Below, piece by piece: positions 60,640 through 64,000 of a stretch of 64,000 nt of DNA. The translations under genes and the position numbers were made by a program. The notes below the pieces were generated by a model. That model saw only the letters and a program-made list of their open reading frames with translations, was not told where the DNA came from and did not search any database. The stretch is from Sindora glabra (lineage: Eukaryota; Streptophyta; Magnoliopsida; Fabales; Fabaceae): NCBI GenBank assembly GCA_020226215.1, contig CM035234.1, positions 69,527,823-69,591,822 of the forward strand, in the 5' to 3' direction. Position 1 is the stretch's first letter. Every line of letters begins with the position of its first letter.

Positions 60640-61128
60640 GCAAGCTACAATCGACTCGATTCATTGAAGCTTGCAGTGCAGGCTTGAGAGTTTTTTTTCT
60701 ATTATTAAATTTTATATAAACTTATTTTTTTAATTCATGCAAAATTATATTTTTATTTTTTATTTTTTATTATATAGGACTATGTTATGAATAATTTATA
60801 AATAATATTTTTATTTTATTAGCATTTTTTATCTTATATTTTATATATATAATATTTTATGGATCTATATAAATTTAAGAGTAGCAAGCCACAATCAACT
60901 TGACCTATGAAAGCTTGCAGTGCGGGATTGAGACTTTTCATTCATATTTTTAAATTTTATATTATTTTAATATTTTCAATTCATACAAATTTATATTTAT
61001 ATTTATATTTTTAATTATATAGGACTATGTTATGAATAATTTATAGATAATTTTTTTATTTTATTAGTATTTTTTACTTATATTTTATATATATAATATT
61101 TTTTATGGATCTATATAAATTTAAAATG
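60640..61128. repeat. 244-bp tandem repeat, two units
   Basis: Units 60640-60883 and 60884-61128 share GCAAGC(T/C)ACAATC starts, AAGCTTGCAGTGC, ATATAGGACTATGTTATGAA and ATGGATCTATATAAATTTAA. They lie in the extra block of copy C. Confidence 0.85.
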
Positions 61129-61343
61129 CATTATGATTAATTTATAAATGAATATATAATACTTTTGAATAATTTTAATTTTTTATTATTTATAAGTTTT
61201 AAAAAAATTTAAAAATTTAAAAAGCTTGCAAGTTAGTTAGGTCTTGCAAGGATTGGATTAAGACCTCCAATTGGAGGATCATGATAAAAACGAATGGGTT
61301 AGCCTAGCCAGTTTAATAGTTAGCCCATATGAGTCGATCTAAC

Positions 61344-61363
61344 CTATTCATTCCCTATCTCTA
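61344..61363. other. Possible hAT-like right terminus
   Basis: Reverse complement AGAGATAGGGAATGAATAGG preceded by T resembles a TAGGGATGGGAATGGG-type hAT end. The matching left end was not found in 60546-60640, so the element would be truncated or diverged. Confidence 0.35.
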
Positions 61364-62040
61364 ATATCAAATAATTGATTATTTTCTTTTTAAATATATT
61401 TTTCTACATTTTTTAAAGTATTCAATAATTAATTAGAGGTAATAATCCCAATTAGAAAATAAGCTACTTATTAGCTTATTTTTTAATAGTAATTATGAAA
61501 ATTTTAAATTTTTTACTAATACTAGCTTCTATTTTTTATTTTTGTTATTCTCTTATTATCCCTATCCTTCTTCTAACCATATAGATTTTAAGTTTTGTAC
61601 TTATATTAAACTTAATTTTTTATTTTAAATTTATTAATGATTTTCAAGATTTCATAATTTGGTTATGTATAATTTTTTAAAATAGTGAATGTCAAAATAT
61701 AAATCATATTTTAATTATAAAAAATTAAACTTTCTTATTTTTGAAAAATAATTTAAATACATGAGAACATATATTAAATAAGAATATGTATAAATTAAAC
61801 AGCATATAATATTTATTTGAATTAAGAATATATATATATATATATCAAATATTATTATATATATACATTTTGTTTTACAAACGATACTACCAAAAAGTAT
61901 AGAAAAGTAATGATTTTGGTATAATTATTTGTATTTTATTATATTTTTAATAATTTAAAATTAAAAAGGATAATTTTGTACATCATTCAGAATAGAATAA
62001 ATTATTTTAAAATCACTTATTTTCATTGCTATATCAAAGG

Positions 62041-64000
62041 AGCACTGTGAGTGGTAAGTCACTGCACCACTACGGTCAAAGCATTAAATTTGAAAGAAGA
62101 GTTTAATGCAGAAATAAGAAATTTTTTTGGTTATTTATAATTTGAAATATAAAATTTTCTTTTTCAAGACAAGTAAATAATATGATTAGTTAGACATGCA
62201 ACTTTTATAGAATTAATTTTATTTTATTTTAAGAGAAATGATTTTGATTTATTTATAAATAAATTATTTTATTTGAAATGTATTAAATATGTATGAAATT
62301 CAATTAAAAATTATATTTTAATGGTATTTGGTAATACAATATTGTAAAAGAATGAATCTTTTTTATAATATTTTTTTATGTCAAATAAAATAAATTCTAG
62401 TAAAATCTTTACTAAATTAGATAGATTTTATAACAAGATAAATGTAATTAAAATAGAAATTATAAATAAAATGAAATGAAATTCTTCTTTACTTAATATT
62501 TAATGCCATTTTAAATAAATCATTTAAAAATAAAATAAAATCCTATTTTTATCTATACCAAACTGGCGGATAGTCACTATCATGGACACAGATAACTTAC
62601 AATTATCTTCACCAATTCTTGTGACAAACAATTACTATTTTTATAACAATGGCATGGAATATTTTATTTTTAATGAAGAAAATGAAAATTGAGAATCATC
62701 TGAATAGATAATCTGTCTTAAATTAAGACTTCCAATCCTATTTTTGAGCCTATTTCAAAAGTGTTTGGTGCTTCTGCTCAGTGAAGCTTTTGTTGTCACT
62801 TCTAACATTATGCAGTCTTGTGCAGAACTTAGCTAACAATTTGTTTAGAGTAGAAGAAACAAGATGAAAAGAAACATAATAAAAGTTATTCCTTTTATTT
62901 TATGTTTTTAATGTGGGAACACCATATTTTCGTGCATAAAGTGATTCTTAAAGGCAACACACACACGCACGCACATACACACGCTTCAAATCTAATTGAC
63001 GTGGGATTTCACATGAATCATATTATTCTCGTTGTAAATTGCAACCAATTTTTATTTTTTTATTACAGATAAGTTGATTTTACCAAGAATCAGTGATAGT
63101 GTAAATGCCAGATATGAATGATTTTATAGAAGTATGGATACGACTTGAGTCTAAGTTATTTGTTTATTATTTTTAAAAATAGTTTTTAATTTATATGTTT
63201 TTAAGAATAAAAGTTCTTATTTAATTAATTGTTTTCATAATTAATTTTTAAATATTATAACTGTGAATGTATAAATTAAAATAGAAATAACTTTCAGTTA
63301 ATTTCTTAATTTTTATGATAATTTTATAATTAAATAAAATATTTTCTTATATGTTCCCCTAATGACTTTGTTCTTAGCTTCCTTGAGCTTGAAGATACTT
63401 CTTCAAAAAAAAGTAATTTAAAATAAACTCTTAAAAATAAAAAATAAAAATATATTCAAACGATAACAGACCATCTTTCTATGCATCGGCAATTAACACA
63501 AGAAATTACACCAAACTAATGTTAGAACAAGTATGCAAGATAGAGAGCTCACAGGGCATTATTTTCTTTTTTACTGAGCATATGAAAAAATAGCACAATA
63601 TAAATTAATATGTATGGCATATTCCCTTTTTTATAACAAGGCATATGAAAAAATAGCATATACGCTAAAAGCACATTTTAAGATTAGTTTATGCAATATA
63701 CAAATTGAAATTCCTCTGCATAGCAAAATTTATCTACATTCTAAGCAAGTTTAGAACTCATCATTGCTCTACAAATCCAACATCATCATATTTCAAATTT
63801 TCATTTTTTAAGATAGTTATGCCTTTTATATTTTAGCTGAACTAGAAATGCTTTTCACTTGTGTCTCTTTTACATTCCCTGATAATACTGCGAGAGTACA
63901 AATAATTTTATTTTGTCTTATAAAGTTCGATAGCAATAGTAAGTTGGTATAGAGATATAATTGGTGCAGACTATATATGATTACGCCCCCCGGTCCTGCC
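62041..64000. other. AT-rich spacer with an AC-rich microsatellite
   Basis: No gene or complete transposon is supported. A CA/CGCA repeat lies at 62959-62986. The extreme end (63983-64000) is abruptly GC-rich. Confidence 0.6.

Larger units (their letters stand above)
60370..62040. repeat. Local duplicated segment, copy C
   Basis: Counterpart of 56690-58400. It lacks the two small insertions of copy A but has its own extra block 60546-61367, which contains a tandem repeat and ends in a hAT-like terminus. The frames at 60148-60339 and 60233-60466 near its start show no domain. From 59808 to 60369 only AT-rich spacer was seen. Confidence 0.7.

Noticed and set aside
63976..64000. ATGATTACGCC at the window end, identical to a stretch near the start of cloning-vector lacZ
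   Set aside because: Only 11 bases match and the following bases do not continue the vector; may be chance or a sequence-end artefact.
1..64000. tRNA, rRNA and CRISPR features
   Set aside because: No cloverleaf, rRNA core or repeat-spacer array was recognised by eye; a dedicated scan was not possible.

Overview
The window looks like nuclear DNA from a flowering plant, probably a eudicot. It is very AT-rich and CpG-poor, carries many dinucleotide and tetranucleotide microsatellites, and is packed with decayed LTR retrotransposons and short non-autonomous DNA transposons of plant type. There are no bacterial operons, CRISPR arrays, rRNA genes or recognisable tRNA genes. The only stretch that behaves like an ordinary host gene is a short CpG-rich exon at about 35662-35821.

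Layout. 1-3780: AT-rich spacer with microsatellites, one inverted-repeat element and an old dispersed repeat. 3780-6748: a probable Tekay/Del-type Ty3/gypsy LTR ending in TGACA, which abuts a truncated Athila-like Ty3/gypsy element on the minus strand (6749 to about 10500; protease, gag, decayed tRNA-Asp primer site, one LTR). 10940-18112: a minus-strand Ty1/copia element with both LTRs, broken in gag by a 1430-bp solo LTR (15351-16780, target duplication CCATA). 19973-30335: a plus-strand Sirevirus-like Ty1/copia element (target duplication AATAT); its 3' LTR holds a 1680-bp non-autonomous DNA transposon, and its 3' edge is tandemly duplicated (446 bp). 30806-39500: AT-rich spacer with short inverted-repeat elements and the candidate host exon.

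39506-44933: a plus-strand Ty1/copia element related to the 10940-18112 copy (target duplication ATAAT). 45250-46311: a hAT-like non-autonomous element flanked by a perfect 9-bp repeat. About 46570-53663: a minus-strand Ty3/gypsy element whose integrase core is tandemly duplicated. 56304-56585: the left edge of a Tekay/Del element (LTR end, tRNA-iMet primer site, gag start). 56690-62040: a local duplication whose two copies have since taken different small insertions, giving an in-window empty site for one of them.

Every retroelement coding region is broken by stops, frameshifts or loss of catalytic residues, so none should be mobile by itself. Many differences from expected motifs are C-to-T or G-to-A, as expected from long cytosine methylation. 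No previously undescribed functional system was found. The most informative signals are the nested insertions with intact target duplications, duplications with readable polarity, and the isolated CpG-rich exon.
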